From NCBI RefSeq assembly GCF_023284065.1, contig NZ_JAKIKP010000006.1:124001-188000 (forward strand): a stretch of 64,000 bases of DNA, read 5' to 3'. Under the pieces are notes generated by a model. It saw only the letters and a program-made list of their open reading frames with translations, ran no database searches and was not told the origin of the DNA. Each line of letters begins with the position of its first letter. The stretch's first letter is position 1. This document shows, one piece after another, positions 9,145-18,414 of this stretch. A program made the position numbers and the translations under genes. This DNA is from Shewanella gaetbuli (lineage in GTDB: Bacteria > Pseudomonadota > Gammaproteobacteria > Enterobacterales > Shewanellaceae).

Positions 9145-10383
9145 ATGTCTAAACGTCGTGTTGTTATTACAGGTATTGGTTTAGTTACCCCTGTAGGCAA
9201 TGATGTTGAATCATCATGGAAAGCATTATTAGCGGGACAAACGGGTATTGCCCCAATCACAAAGTTTGATGCATCAGAATACGGCACTCGCTTCAGCGGT
9301 TCAGTTAAAGATTTTGATGTTGAACAATATCTCACCAAAAAAGATGCGCGAAAAATGGATTTGTTCATCCAGTATGGTATGGCTGCAGGTATTCAAGCCA
9401 TTAATGACGCTGGTTTAGACATGTCTCAAGAGCGTCCAGAGCGAGTAGGTACTGCGGTTGGTGCAGGAATGGGCGGTATGCCCCTAATTGAACAAAACCA
9501 CACAGCATTAATGAATGGCGGCCCTCGTAAAGTGTCACCATTTTTTGTTCCTAGCACTATTATTAATATGATTTCAGGTCACTTGTCGATTATGTATGGT
9601 ATGACAGGGCCAAACTTTGCGGTAACCACCGCTTGTACCACAGGTGTACACAATATTGGTTTTGCAGCACGTACTATTGCTTATGGCGATGCAGATGTCA
9701 TGATTGCCGGTGGTGCTGAAGATGTAACTTGTCCGCTAGCCGTTGCTGGCTTTGGTTCAGCAAAAGCTTTGTCGACGCGTAATGACGACCCAACCGCAGC
9801 TAGTCGTCCATGGGATAAAGACCGTGACGGCTTTGTAATAGGCGACGGTGCTGGCGTGATGGTAATGGAAGAATACGAGCATGCTAAAGCCCGTGGCGCT
9901 AAAATTTATGGCGAATTAGTGGGTTTTGGCATGAGCGGTGATGCTTTTCATATGACATCGCCTCCAGCTGACGGTGCAGGTGCCGCTGCAGCAATGGAAA
10001 ATGCAATTAATGATGCCGGTATCGCCAAAGAAAGCGTGGGTTATATTAATGCTCATGGCACATCAACTCCTGCTGGCGATAAAGCCGAAGCTGCCGCGGT
10101 TAAATCTGTATTTGGTGAACATGCTTATAACTTATTAGTGAGCTCAACTAAATCAATGACCGGACATCTTTTAGGTGCAGCAGGTTCTGTTGAGGCCATC
10201 ATTACGTTGTTGGCGTTAAAAGATCAGCACGTTCCTCCAACGATTAATTTAGATAACCCAGATGAAGGTTGTGATTTAGATTTTGTACCACACACTTCTC
10301 GCCTGCATCAATTTGATTATGCTCTGTGTAATTCATTTGGTTTTGGTGGTACTAACGGTTCATTATTATTTAAAAAACTGTAG
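9145..10383 (+). CDS. fabF: 3-oxoacyl-ACP synthase II (KAS II)
   Basis: Elongation condensing enzyme that extends acyl-ACP with malonyl-ACP; in E. coli FabF also sets temperature-dependent cis-vaccenate levels. The start was chosen at the ATG at 9145 behind AAGGTG, giving [18 protein letters not shown]; the frame is open further upstream but without homology. The 412-residue protein has the Cys164-His304-His341 triad in [21 protein letters not shown] and [10 protein letters not shown]. It is followed by a terminator. The pabC-mltG-tmk-holB genes that follow fabF in E. coli are not here. Confidence 0.96.
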   Translation: MSKRRVVITGIGLVTPVGNDVESSWKALLAGQTGIAPITKFDASEYGTRFSGSVKDFDVEQYLTKKDARKMDLFIQYGMAAGIQAINDAGLDMSQERPERVGTAVGAGMGGMPLIEQNHTALMNGGPRKVSPFFVPSTIINMISGHLSIMYGMTGPNFAVTTACTTGVHNIGFAARTIAYGDADVMIAGGAEDVTCPLAVAGFGSAKALSTRNDDPTAASRPWDKDRDGFVIGDGAGVMVMEEYEHAKARGAKIYGELVGFGMSGDAFHMTSPPADGAGAAAAMENAINDAGIAKESVGYINAHGTSTPAGDKAEAAAVKSVFGEHAYNLLVSSTKSMTGHLLGAAGSVEAIITLLALKDQHVPPTINLDNPDEGCDLDFVPHTSRLHQFDYALCNSFGFGGTNGSLLFKKL

Positions 10384-10409
10384 CGTGTTGTTAGGGTAAG
10401 AGTAGCATT

Positions 10410-10437
10410 AAGGGAAGATAATTTATCTTCCCTTTTT
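10410..10437 (+). terminator. Intrinsic terminator after fabF
   Basis: Perfect 10-base stem AAGGGAAGAT / ATCTTCCCTT with a short loop and a T run, 27 bases after the fabF stop. It closes the fab cluster. Confidence 0.85.
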
Positions 10438-10532
10438 ATTGGCTGCGTTCTATTCGATAAGCTATTTATCAGCCAATTTATCCCGTTAGATTATGAATGA
10501 ATACACATGATTAAATAGTACTTATAAATACG

Positions 10533-10558
10533 TTATCATGATGAATTATCATTATCAT
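10533..10558. promoter_or_regulatory. Fur-box-like site upstream of thioesterase
   Basis: Read on the minus strand this stretch contains two adjacent GATAAT hexamers (complement of ATTATCATTATC at 10545-10556) followed by a further ATCATGATAAC element. Tandem GATAAT units are the core of the classical Fur box. The site lies about 55-80 bases before the ATG at 10613, in promoter position. It is a motif match only, and AT-rich DNA produces such matches by chance at some rate. Confidence 0.4.
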
Positions 10559-10612
10559 CCATCAGCTTTTTTAGCGTAAACTGAAATTAATTTCATGGAT
10601 TAAGGATTTATT

Positions 10613-11101
10613 ATGGCTGGCATAGACAGAGAGCTCACTTTACGGTTTTTAGCAGAACCTGCAGATGTAAATTTTGGCGGTAAAGTGCACGGTGGTGCGG
10701 TAATGAAATGGATCGATTTAGCAGCTTATGCTGCAGCGGCTGGTTGGAGTGGTAAATATTGTATTACTGCTTATGCCGGTGGTATTCGATTTGTTAAGCC
10801 GATTCATGTGGGTAATATTGTTGAAGTAACCGGTAAAATTATTTATACCGGGACATCTTCAATGCACGTTGCGATTGATGTTAAAGCCGGTGATCCAAAA
10901 CATCCAGAACGTCATTTAACCACCCATTGTATTGTGATTATGGTTGCGGTGGATGATGAGGGGAAACCGACATCTGTTCCAGAATGGATTCCACAAACAG
11001 AAGATGATATTAGGTTAAGAGATTCAGCATTGCGCTTAATGGATATGCGTAAACGTATTGGTGCAGAAATGGAAGCACATGTTAAACCGATTGTTGAATA
11101 A
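10613..11101 (+). CDS. Acyl-CoA thioesterase, hotdog fold (YciA-like)
   Basis: Predicted hydrolase of acyl-CoA thioesters. The 162-residue protein is a single hotdog domain of the YciA/BACH family: ELTLRFLAEPADVNFGGKVH with Asn20, and HGGAVMKWIDLAAYAAA with Asp35, the two residues usually catalytic. The central strand region YAGGIRFVKPIHVGNIVEVTG is typical. The chain-length preference cannot be read. It is 229 bases after fabF behind that gene's terminator, with its own upstream region carrying a Fur-like site, and 56 bases before the dehydrogenase gene, with which it may be co-transcribed. Confidence 0.85.
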   Translation: MAGIDRELTLRFLAEPADVNFGGKVHGGAVMKWIDLAAYAAAAGWSGKYCITAYAGGIRFVKPIHVGNIVEVTGKIIYTGTSSMHVAIDVKAGDPKHPERHLTTHCIVIMVAVDDEGKPTSVPEWIPQTEDDIRLRDSALRLMDMRKRIGAEMEAHVKPIVE

Positions 11102-11157
11102 GTTAGCACGAATAAAAATTAAAATAACAAATCAAACCAGATTGATAGGGGAGTAGT

Positions 11158-12033
11158 ATGGCTAAAGTGGCATTTTTGGGTTTAGGGGTGATGGGCTTTC
11201 CAATGGCCGGTCATTTAGTTAAACATGGGCATCAAGTCACCGTGTATAACCGCACTCAAGCTAAAGCGCAACAATGGGTAGAGCAGTATCAAGGCAAAAG
11301 TGCCCAAACCCCTGAATTAGCAGCAAAAGGCCAAGATATTGTTTTCACCTGCGTGGGTAATGACGACGACCTTAGACAAGTTGTGTTAGGCGATCAAGGT
11401 GCGGCTAAAGGAATGTCAGCAGGCAGTATTTTAGTTGACCATACAACAGCCTCAGCTGATGTCGCACGCGAAATCAATGAAGCGCTTTCTGCACAAGGTA
11501 TCGCATTTATGGACGCACCGATTTCAGGTGGCCAAGCTGGTGCTGAAAATGGCGTGCTTACGGTGATGATGGGCGGAGAGCAAACAACATTTGAAAAAGT
11601 GAAACCTGTAATTGATGCATACAGTCGTTGTGCCGAATTATTAGGCCCAGTGGGTGCTGGTCAATTAACCAAAATGGTTAACCAAATATGTATTGCAGGG
11701 GTGGTACAGGGGTTAGCTGAAGGTCTACATTTTGCGAAAAGTGCTGGATTGGATGGTCTTAAGGTTGTTGAAGTCATCAGTAAAGGCGCCGCTCAAAGTT
11801 GGCAAATGGAAAATCGTTATCAAACCATGTGGCAAGGTGAATACAACTTTGGCTTTGCTATTGACTGGATGCGTAAAGATTTAGGTATTGCGTTAGATGA
11901 AGCTCGTAAAAACGGTTCTACTTTACCTGTTACAGCATTAGTTGATCAGTTTTATGCAGATGTACAGGCAATGAAAGGTAATCGTTGGGATACTTCAAGT
12001 TTGTTAGCTCGGTTAGAAAGAAATCGAGACTAA
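11158..12033 (+). CDS. NAD(P)-dependent beta-hydroxyacid dehydrogenase (HIBADH/GarR-like)
   Basis: Beta-hydroxyacid dehydrogenase family enzyme, oxidising or reducing small hydroxyacids such as 3-hydroxyisobutyrate, tartronate semialdehyde or succinic semialdehyde. The 291 residues start with the Rossmann motif AFLGLGVMGFPMAGHL. YNRT after strand two suggests NADP(H) preference. The substrate loop is DAPISGGQAGAENG and the catalytic Lys is Lys172 in GAGQLTKMVNQ. No neighbouring valine or glycolate pathway genes are present, so the substrate stays undecided. Product names such as garR or mmsB would be over-assignment. Confidence 0.85.
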   Translation: MAKVAFLGLGVMGFPMAGHLVKHGHQVTVYNRTQAKAQQWVEQYQGKSAQTPELAAKGQDIVFTCVGNDDDLRQVVLGDQGAAKGMSAGSILVDHTTASADVAREINEALSAQGIAFMDAPISGGQAGAENGVLTVMMGGEQTTFEKVKPVIDAYSRCAELLGPVGAGQLTKMVNQICIAGVVQGLAEGLHFAKSAGLDGLKVVEVISKGAAQSWQMENRYQTMWQGEYNFGFAIDWMRKDLGIALDEARKNGSTLPVTALVDQFYADVQAMKGNRWDTSSLLARLERNRD

Positions 12034-12075
12034 GCGATTTCCGTAACAAGCGTGATTTAGAGAGGCTCATAAATT

Positions 12076-12103
12076 AACAAAGGACTGAATTCAGTCCTTT
12101 GTT
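12076..12103. terminator. Bidirectional terminator, perfect 28-base palindrome
   Basis: Both arms of 14 bases are exactly complementary around a GAATTC centre, ending in AACAAA/TTTGTT. It lies between the convergent dehydrogenase (+) and cdd (-) genes and would stop transcription from both sides. Confidence 0.75.
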
Positions 12104-12135
12104 ATTCATAATGTATCCCAGCGGAATAAAACTGT

Positions 12136-13029
12136 TTATAAGCTTGGTTCAACAACGATATGTTCCAGCTCAATTGCGGCTACCGAGTGTAATGCGTCCA
12201 TAGCCGCGCCTACTAAGCTAATTTGGCCTTTAGAAGACTCAACTAATACCGCACGTTTTATGTCACTGTAACTTTTATTGTGTCTTATTAAGTTTGATAA
12301 CGCCATTTGCATGGGTTGCATTGACGGGTTGAATGCGGCATTTTCAGCATAGCGGCCACTAAACGTTGCACCATCATAAGTTTCTAATACTACAGCTGCA
12401 TGACATGCCGTGTAAGGCGCATAACTTAATCCTGTTTGATTTAATGCTTCAATTATCAGAGGGTCATTAGATTCAATAGCAAATTCGATGTCATTTTTAC
12501 TCAACAGTGGCTCGGTGACATTTAAATCTTTTGGTCCAAAGGCATAGGGGAGATAATGGCTAAGAGGTGCTGATTCTTGGCCGGGTAAATGGATCTTGAT
12601 GTGGCTACCGTCAACTAATTCATTGATAAACTGACGGCAATGGCCGCATGGACTAAAGTTAACTACAATATCTAAAATGCGTGTTTCACCACAAAGCCAT
12701 GCATGACTAATGGCACTTTGTTCAGCATGAACACTGTGAAAAAGCGCTTCTCCAGGTAGCTCGAGGTTAGCCCCCATATAAATGTCACCACTACTGGCTT
12801 TTGCTATTGCACCGACAAAAAACTGGCTTATACCAGGGCTTGAGAAAGCCGCAGCAACGGGTAATAAAGCTAAAAGTAAGGCTTGCTCATCAAGTTGGCT
12901 AGCTTTAATTAATCTTGACAGTTGTTTAGCCGTAATATGGCCAGAAAACTCATCACCCAGTAATGGAATCAATTCATCCACTAAGGGTTTTGGCAGTTGG
13001 TTAATACAGTCTATAAATCGATTTTGCAT
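12136..13029 (-). CDS. cdd: Cytidine deaminase (two-domain, E. coli type)
   Basis: Deaminates cytidine and deoxycytidine in pyrimidine salvage. The 297-residue protein is the long homodimeric type. Zinc is bound by His101 with Glu103 in [11 protein letters not shown] and by Cys128 and Cys131 in SPCGHC. These match E. coli His102, Glu104, Cys129 and Cys132. The C-terminal half is a degenerate deaminase repeat ([20 protein letters not shown]) lacking the zinc site, as in E. coli. It is 46 bases downstream of sbcB on the same strand, so co-transcription is possible. Confidence 0.96.
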   Translation of the reverse strand: MQNRFIDCINQLPKPLVDELIPLLGDEFSGHITAKQLSRLIKASQLDEQALLLALLPVAAAFSSPGISQFFVGAIAKASSGDIYMGANLELPGEALFHSVHAEQSAISHAWLCGETRILDIVVNFSPCGHCRQFINELVDGSHIKIHLPGQESAPLSHYLPYAFGPKDLNVTEPLLSKNDIEFAIESNDPLIIEALNQTGLSYAPYTACHAAVVLETYDGATFSGRYAENAAFNPSMQPMQMALSNLIRHNKSYSDIKRAVLVESSKGQISLVGAAMDALHSVAAIELEHIVVEPSL

Positions 13030-13075
13030 GTCCCTTGTCCTTTAAAAGCATATAGTTGATCGGTGTTTGATCAAG

Positions 13076-14494
13076 TTATAGAGATTGTAAATATTGGTAT
13101 AGGGCTTTTAATAGCTTTTGTTTATGTTCATTTTCGCTGGTTTCTTCCACTAAGTTTTGAAGACGTATCACATAATCTTCATCCATCAGCCGTTGTTGGC
13201 AAAATTCTCGCCAATTAATGCTTTCTTGATGGCTTAAAGTATGTGGGTAGTTTCTCGCTCTGTATCGAAATAGCATAGTCTTTATACGAGGATCATCAAA
13301 CTGTAAATCCAGCGCGGCTAAGTTTTGCGGTTGAGTATGGCGAATTATATCTATTTTTGATTTATCCGCATGGCTGAAAAAACCACCACTATAGAGCATC
13401 ATGTCAGGGTCTGTTATAGGTTCTCTATCTGACTCTATTTCAAATACAGCATTTAATTTTTCCCGAATATCTGCTGCTTGCTTCAACTGTTTGTATTGCT
13501 GACGAGCGAACTCTTTATCAAAGTTTAATCGCTGTGCCACTTCATCAGATAATAACTTGGCTGAACCTATAAATGGGCATTTATTGACATGAATTTGTTT
13601 TAACGGAATTGGGAGTTCATTAGCAGAAAGTTGGCTTTTAGGGGTATACATGCGTTGGTGAATTTCTTCTGCAGACAAGGTTAGTAATGGTGAAATATCC
13701 ATTGCTAAATTGACACAAATTACCGCGTTTTTATTGGTAGGATGAAATGCAACCGGTGCAATTAACGTTGTACAGCCATTTGTTGCGCTAATTTTGGAAC
13801 TGACATGGACTAAAGGTAACATTTTAAGTACATCGACTTGGTCGTTTACTGCTTGTTTCCGGCGTAACTTAAAATAGTAATCATACAGTTTTGGCTGCTT
13901 TTCTTTAATTAACTTCGCCATGGCAATGGTGGCGTACACATCGCTCATTGCATCATGGGCTTTTTCATGGCTTAACCCATTTTCAACCGTCAGATGTTCG
14001 AGCTTAAAACTTGGTGAGCCATCTTCTTTCAGTGGCCAATTGATGCCATCAGGACGAAATGCATAACATGCTCGTACTAAATCAATAATATCCCAACGTG
14101 AATTACCTTGTTGCCATTCGCGGGCGTAAGGGTCAATGAAATTGCGGTAAAAGCCATAACGACTGACTTCATCATCAAACCTTAATGAGTTGTAACCGGC
14201 TACGCAGGTATTAGGCTCACTGAATAGTTGATTAATTTTCAACATGAATTCAGATTCAGGCATACCTTTGCTATTAGCAAGTTGAGGAGTAATACCAGTA
14301 ATCAGAATAGCCTCAGGTGACGGCAGGTAATCAGGAGCCACTTGACAATAGAATGTTTCTGGTTCGCCAATAATATTTAAGTCCAAATCAGTACGAATAC
14401 CGGCAAACTGACACGGGCGATCTTTGGCTGGTGATGCACCAAATGTTTCATAGTCGTGCCAGAAAATGGTGGCTTGTGGGTTACTTTTACTCAT
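13076..14494 (-). CDS. sbcB: Exodeoxyribonuclease I
   Basis: 3'-5' single-strand DNA exonuclease active in mismatch repair and recombination. The 472-residue protein begins with the DnaQ-type Exo I motif IFWHDYETFGASP (Asp14, Glu16), has the ExoII region around VAGYNSLRFDDEV, and the ExoIII region HDAMSDVYATIAMAKL. The C-terminal domain with YSGGFFSHADK is characteristic of SbcB. Length agrees with E. coli ExoI (475). No adjacent recombination genes are present. Confidence 0.96.
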   Translation of the reverse strand: MSKSNPQATIFWHDYETFGASPAKDRPCQFAGIRTDLDLNIIGEPETFYCQVAPDYLPSPEAILITGITPQLANSKGMPESEFMLKINQLFSEPNTCVAGYNSLRFDDEVSRYGFYRNFIDPYAREWQQGNSRWDIIDLVRACYAFRPDGINWPLKEDGSPSFKLEHLTVENGLSHEKAHDAMSDVYATIAMAKLIKEKQPKLYDYYFKLRRKQAVNDQVDVLKMLPLVHVSSKISATNGCTTLIAPVAFHPTNKNAVICVNLAMDISPLLTLSAEEIHQRMYTPKSQLSANELPIPLKQIHVNKCPFIGSAKLLSDEVAQRLNFDKEFARQQYKQLKQAADIREKLNAVFEIESDREPITDPDMMLYSGGFFSHADKSKIDIIRHTQPQNLAALDLQFDDPRIKTMLFRYRARNYPHTLSHQESINWREFCQQRLMDEDYVIRLQNLVEETSENEHKQKLLKALYQYLQSL

Positions 14495-14874
14495 TAATTT
14501 TTCTCTAACGCCGCTAACAAACGTGGGTTATTTGCCAACTGACGTTGTATGTTTAGTCTATCTGCTCGTCAGTGTGATTATCTGTGATTAACACTATTAT
14601 CTAGTTTAGTGATAACAAGAAAGCCAAAATGGAACAAACCTGTAGAAGGTTGATATCACAATGATTGAGTCATTAAAAATTATTGTTAGAGCACTATACC
14701 ATGACATGAATATTTTAGGATGTTTATCCATGTCAGTCGTTCAATCTTTGGCCCGAAAGCGGGGGGCATAGTGAGGATTTGTGTTTGGCTTAACGAAGAA
14801 GTGATTTTAGTTACTGACAACCTAACCAAGCTAAATGTTTAAGGATTGGTTAGGTTTACATAATGATATTGGGC
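14495..14874. other. 380-base gap between katG end and sbcB start
   Basis: No convincing gene. It should contain the sbcB promoter on the minus strand. A 36-codon frame at 14661-14771 (MIESLKIIVRALYHD...) has a weak upstream AAGG but no recognised homology. An inverted repeat AACCTAACCAA / TTGGTTAGGTT (14819-14829, 14846-14856) lies just beyond the katG stop and may end that transcript, although the run of T after it is poor. Confidence 0.4.
14819..14856 (-). terminator. Possible terminator hairpin downstream of katG
   Basis: An 11-base perfect inverted repeat (AACCTAACCAA and its complement) with a 16-base loop, 18 bases past the katG stop codon. The stem is good but no long U tract follows on the minus strand, so it may act as an mRNA 3' stabiliser instead. 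Confidence 0.4.
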
Positions 14875-17088
14875 TTATCGTTTAATATCAAATCTGTCAT
14901 TTAGCATGACTTTTTGCCATGTATTAATGAAGTCATCAATAAATGTTTCACTTGAATCTGCAAAAGCATAAAATTCACTGACTGCTCTGAACTCAGTATT
15001 AGAGCCTAGCACTAAGTCAACAGGTGTAGCAGTCCACGTTAGTTGGTTAGTTTTACGGTCGAACCCTTGGTATAGTCCACTGTTTTGGCTTGATTTTCGC
15101 CACTTGGTAGACATGCTTAACAGGTTGACAAAAAAGTCATTGGTAAGCTTACCTGGCTGTGTGGTTAAAATGCCATTAGCTGAATGATCGTAATTGGCGT
15201 TAAGTGCTCGCATCCCACCAATCAACACCACGGTTTCTGGTACAGTTAGGCCAAGTAAGTCTGCTTTTTCAACCAGCATTTCCGCGGGAGATTTTTGATT
15301 ATCATTTGAATAATAATTAATAAAGGCATCAGCTTTAGGTTCTAAGACTGCAAATGAGCGAACGTCTGTCATTGCTTGAGATGCATCCATTCTCCCTGGG
15401 TAAAATTTAATTGACTTGTTGTACCCGGCTTTAAGAGCGGCTTGTTCAATCGCGGCATAACCGGCTAAAACAATCGTGTCAGCAACAGAAATCTTACTTT
15501 TTACAGGTGAGGAATTAAAATCATCGGTAATTTTTTGAAGCTTTTTAAGTATTTTATTAAGTTGTTTAGGATTATTGACCCGCCAGTCCTTTTGAGGGGA
15601 TAACCTAATTCGTGCACCATTAGCTCCGCCTCTCATATCGGTGTTTCGATAAGTTGCAGCGGATGACCACGCGGTTAAAATAAGCTGCTGTGGGGTTAAA
15701 CCCGATTTTAATATTTGTGATTTTAATGCTGTTATTTGTTGGTCATTCACTAAGGCATGGTTTATTTCCGGTATAGGGTCTTGCCAAGTCAGCAATTCTT
15801 TAGGGACTTCCGCGCCGAGATAACGTGATCTTGGGCCTAAGTCTCGATGATTCAGTTTGAACCAAGCTTTAGCGAAAGCCATTTCATATTTACTCGGGTC
15901 TTTTCTGAAGCTTTCAGCAATTTTTTTAAATACAGGATCTTTTTTTAACGCAATGTCTGTAGTGAACATGATAGGGGCATGGCGCTTTAAAGGGTCATGG
16001 GCATCCGGAACAAGCTTTGAAGCCGCTTTGGTGTCAGGTATCCATTGTGTTGCACCTGCTGGGCTTTTGGTTTTTACCCAAGTGAAATTAAATAAGTTAT
16101 CTAAATAGTTGCTTGTCCATTGAGTTGGGGTGATAGTCCAAGCACCTTCTAGACCACTTGTTATCGTGTCAGCCCCTTTACCTGTTCCACAAGTGTTTTT
16201 CCAGCCTAAACCTTGTTCTTCTAGCCCTGCTTCTGCGGGCGCTGCGCCAACACATTCACTAGGTTTACCCGCTCCATGAGCTTTGCCAAAGGTGTGACCT
16301 CCGGCAATAAGTGCGACAATTTCTTCATCATTCATTGCCATGCGGCCAAAGGACATTCTAATATCTTTGGCTGCTAATAGCGGGTCAGGGTTGCCATGAG
16401 GTCCTTCTGGGTTGACGTAAATCAAGCCCATTTCAACTGCGGCTAATGGGCCTTTTAACTTTCCTTTTTTGTCACGTCGTTCATCGGTTAAGAATTGGCT
16501 TTCAGGCCCCCAGTAGACTAAATCAGGTTCCCAGTCGTCTTGTCTTCCACCGGCATAGCCATAGGTTTTGAAGCCCATAGACTCAAGTGCAACATTACCT
16601 GTTAATGCAATGAGATCAGCCCAAGAAATGCTTTTGCCATATTTTTGTTTAATCGGCCACAGTAGTCTTCTGGCTTTGTCTAAACTGACATTGTCAGGCC
16701 AACTGTTCAGTGGATTAAATCGCTGTTGGCCACCACCTGCACCGCCTCTGCCATCGGCTACTCTGTATGTTCCTGCTGCATGCCATGCAAGTCGGATGAA
16801 AAATGGCCCATAATGGCCGTAGTCTGCGGGCCACCAATCTTGTGAATCTGTTAATAATGTGCTGATATCAGTTTTTAGCATGTTTAAATCGAGTTTTTCG
16901 AACTCAGCAGCATAATCAAACTCGGGATTAAGTGGATTTGATTCAATACTGTGATCTCTTAATGGCGATAAATCTAGATGTTCTGGCCACCAAAATTGAT
17001 TAGACTTTGGCTGTTCGTTTGCATTAATAGATATTGATGTAATTAAGCTGGTGGTGATAAAAATCGATAATATAGTTTTTTTAAACAT
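14875..17088 (-). CDS. katG: Catalase-peroxidase with signal peptide (periplasmic KatG/KatP type)
   Basis: Bifunctional heme enzyme destroying hydrogen peroxide. The 737-residue protein has every KatG active-site residue: distal Arg99, Trp102 and His103 in [11 protein letters not shown], Tyr224 in LIYVNPEGP, Met250 (with Trp102 and Tyr224 the covalent adduct) and proximal His265 in [11 protein letters not shown]. The offset from M. tuberculosis KatG numbering is a constant 5. Unlike cytoplasmic KatG it starts with a hydrophobic export signal, [20 protein letters not shown], ending near NANEQ. Export to the periplasm is therefore inferred, as for E. coli O157 KatP. It is the second gene after the diheme peroxidase (65-base gap). 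Confidence 0.93.
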   Translation of the reverse strand: MFKKTILSIFITTSLITSISINANEQPKSNQFWWPEHLDLSPLRDHSIESNPLNPEFDYAAEFEKLDLNMLKTDISTLLTDSQDWWPADYGHYGPFFIRLAWHAAGTYRVADGRGGAGGGQQRFNPLNSWPDNVSLDKARRLLWPIKQKYGKSISWADLIALTGNVALESMGFKTYGYAGGRQDDWEPDLVYWGPESQFLTDERRDKKGKLKGPLAAVEMGLIYVNPEGPHGNPDPLLAAKDIRMSFGRMAMNDEEIVALIAGGHTFGKAHGAGKPSECVGAAPAEAGLEEQGLGWKNTCGTGKGADTITSGLEGAWTITPTQWTSNYLDNLFNFTWVKTKSPAGATQWIPDTKAASKLVPDAHDPLKRHAPIMFTTDIALKKDPVFKKIAESFRKDPSKYEMAFAKAWFKLNHRDLGPRSRYLGAEVPKELLTWQDPIPEINHALVNDQQITALKSQILKSGLTPQQLILTAWSSAATYRNTDMRGGANGARIRLSPQKDWRVNNPKQLNKILKKLQKITDDFNSSPVKSKISVADTIVLAGYAAIEQAALKAGYNKSIKFYPGRMDASQAMTDVRSFAVLEPKADAFINYYSNDNQKSPAEMLVEKADLLGLTVPETVVLIGGMRALNANYDHSANGILTTQPGKLTNDFFVNLLSMSTKWRKSSQNSGLYQGFDRKTNQLTWTATPVDLVLGSNTEFRAVSEFYAFADSSETFIDDFINTWQKVMLNDRFDIKR

Positions 17089-17153
17089 ATATCCGCCTTA
17101 TAAAAATAAAATAAAAATTTTAATTAATGGGTGTAAAATTATTTGATGGTTAA

Positions 17154-18200
17154 TTATTGCTTTATACTTGTTTTGGTATTTTCCATGCTGGTTAAAAATT
17201 GGGTGATACTATTAGTTTCCTCCTCCGATAAACTCTTGCCTAATTGATGAAATGCTGTGTCTTTAACCGCTTGTGTTAAATTGTCAACGGCTCCATCATG
17301 AAAATAGGGTGCTGTTTTAGAAACATTTCGCAAAGTTGGTACTTTAAATACAAAATTATCTGCTGGATTTTTAGAAATATTGGCTCTGCCTTTGTCATTT
17401 TTATTGGGATAAGGGTTGACGACTCCCATACGAGAATACATATGTCCTCCTAATAAAGGGCCATTATGACAGCCGGCACAACCCACAATAATGAACGATT
17501 CTAGGCCTTTTATTTCTTGGTCAGTGAGCGCCAGTAGATTGCCATTTAGGAATCGATCTAACCTATCTTCAGTGATTAAGGTTCTTTGAAACGCCGCCAG
17601 TGAATCAGTAACGTTGCCCAAGGAGAGCGGGTTAGCAACATCTGGGTAAGCTTGTTGAAATAATGCGGGGTAGCCTTTTTCTTTTAGCCTTGAAATAACT
17701 TCTTCTGTTGAAGGCATCGCCATTTCAATTTGATTCAGAATAGGAAATTTTGCTTGTTCAGCTAATGTGTTAACTTTGCCATCCCAAAATTGAGTAAATT
17801 GAAAACCTGCGTTCCAAGTTGTGGGGCTATTTCTAGTGCCTTTATGGCCTAGAGCACCTACAGAAACCACTAAACCATCGGCACCGGAACCATTATTTAA
17901 AATATTATGACAGCTATTACATGATTGGCTGTTATTGAGTGAAAGCGCTGTTTCAAAATAAAGTTTTTTACCCAAGGTAATTTTATTGTCAGTGTCATTT
18001 TGACTGCCTGGCATATTATTGGGTAATGGTTGAAAGTATTCTAAAGCTATTTTCTGAATGGATTTAATTTGTTCTTTTGTTAGTTTTATTGTTGACGTTA
18101 TTTGTTTGTTATCTAACTTTTGCGCTGATAGTTCTGAAATAGATGCGCAGACAATAAGCGCGAGTGTTAATATGTGGCCAATAATATAATGAATTTTCAT
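17154..18200 (-). CDS. Diheme cytochrome c peroxidase, periplasmic
   Basis: Reduces hydrogen peroxide to water with electrons from c-type cytochromes, in the periplasm. The 348-residue protein has an N-terminal signal (LTLALIVCASISELSA) and two c-type heme sites: CNSCH at 94-98 and CAGCH at 241-245. The spacing and the GTRNSPTTWNAGF, FWDGKVNTLAEQA and KVPTLRNVSKTAPYFHDG blocks are those of the bacterial CcpA/MauG peroxidase family. The conserved peroxidase core makes a true CCP more likely than MauG. It is upstream of the exported catalase-peroxidase on the same strand, suggesting a periplasmic peroxide operon. Confidence 0.92.
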   Translation of the reverse strand: MKIHYIIGHILTLALIVCASISELSAQKLDNKQITSTIKLTKEQIKSIQKIALEYFQPLPNNMPGSQNDTDNKITLGKKLYFETALSLNNSQSCNSCHNILNNGSGADGLVVSVGALGHKGTRNSPTTWNAGFQFTQFWDGKVNTLAEQAKFPILNQIEMAMPSTEEVISRLKEKGYPALFQQAYPDVANPLSLGNVTDSLAAFQRTLITEDRLDRFLNGNLLALTDQEIKGLESFIIVGCAGCHNGPLLGGHMYSRMGVVNPYPNKNDKGRANISKNPADNFVFKVPTLRNVSKTAPYFHDGAVDNLTQAVKDTAFHQLGKSLSEEETNSITQFLTSMENTKTSIKQ

Positions 18201-18274
18201 ATTTAACTCTGAAGTTGATTATTTTTTTATCAACACTATGGAGTTTGTTATTTCAAAGCAACGCTTATAATTCG

Positions 18275-18302
18275 ATTGAGCTAATCGCAAAACTAGCTCA
18301 AT
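18275..18302. promoter_or_regulatory. Inverted repeat in the ccp promoter region
   Basis: ATTGAGCTA (18275-18283) and its exact complement TAGCTCAAT (18294-18302) are separated by 10 bases, 75-102 bases before the ccp start and upstream of the divergent gene at 18415. The size and symmetry suit a dimeric regulator such as a LysR-type protein, OxyR being the obvious candidate given the genes served. It does not match the full OxyR consensus, so the regulator is open. Confidence 0.4.
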
Positions 18303-18414
18303 AATCAATATTTTATTTTATTAATTTTTTAAATAATTATTATTAATAAAAGTTGGAAAAAACAATATTTCAATTCATACTGTTATAAAGTATTTGGTTA
18401 AAGGACTTGCCTTA

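Noticed and set aside
14661..14771. 36-codon frame upstream of sbcB
   Set aside because: Weak upstream AAGG at a poor distance, no homology, short enough to be chance.
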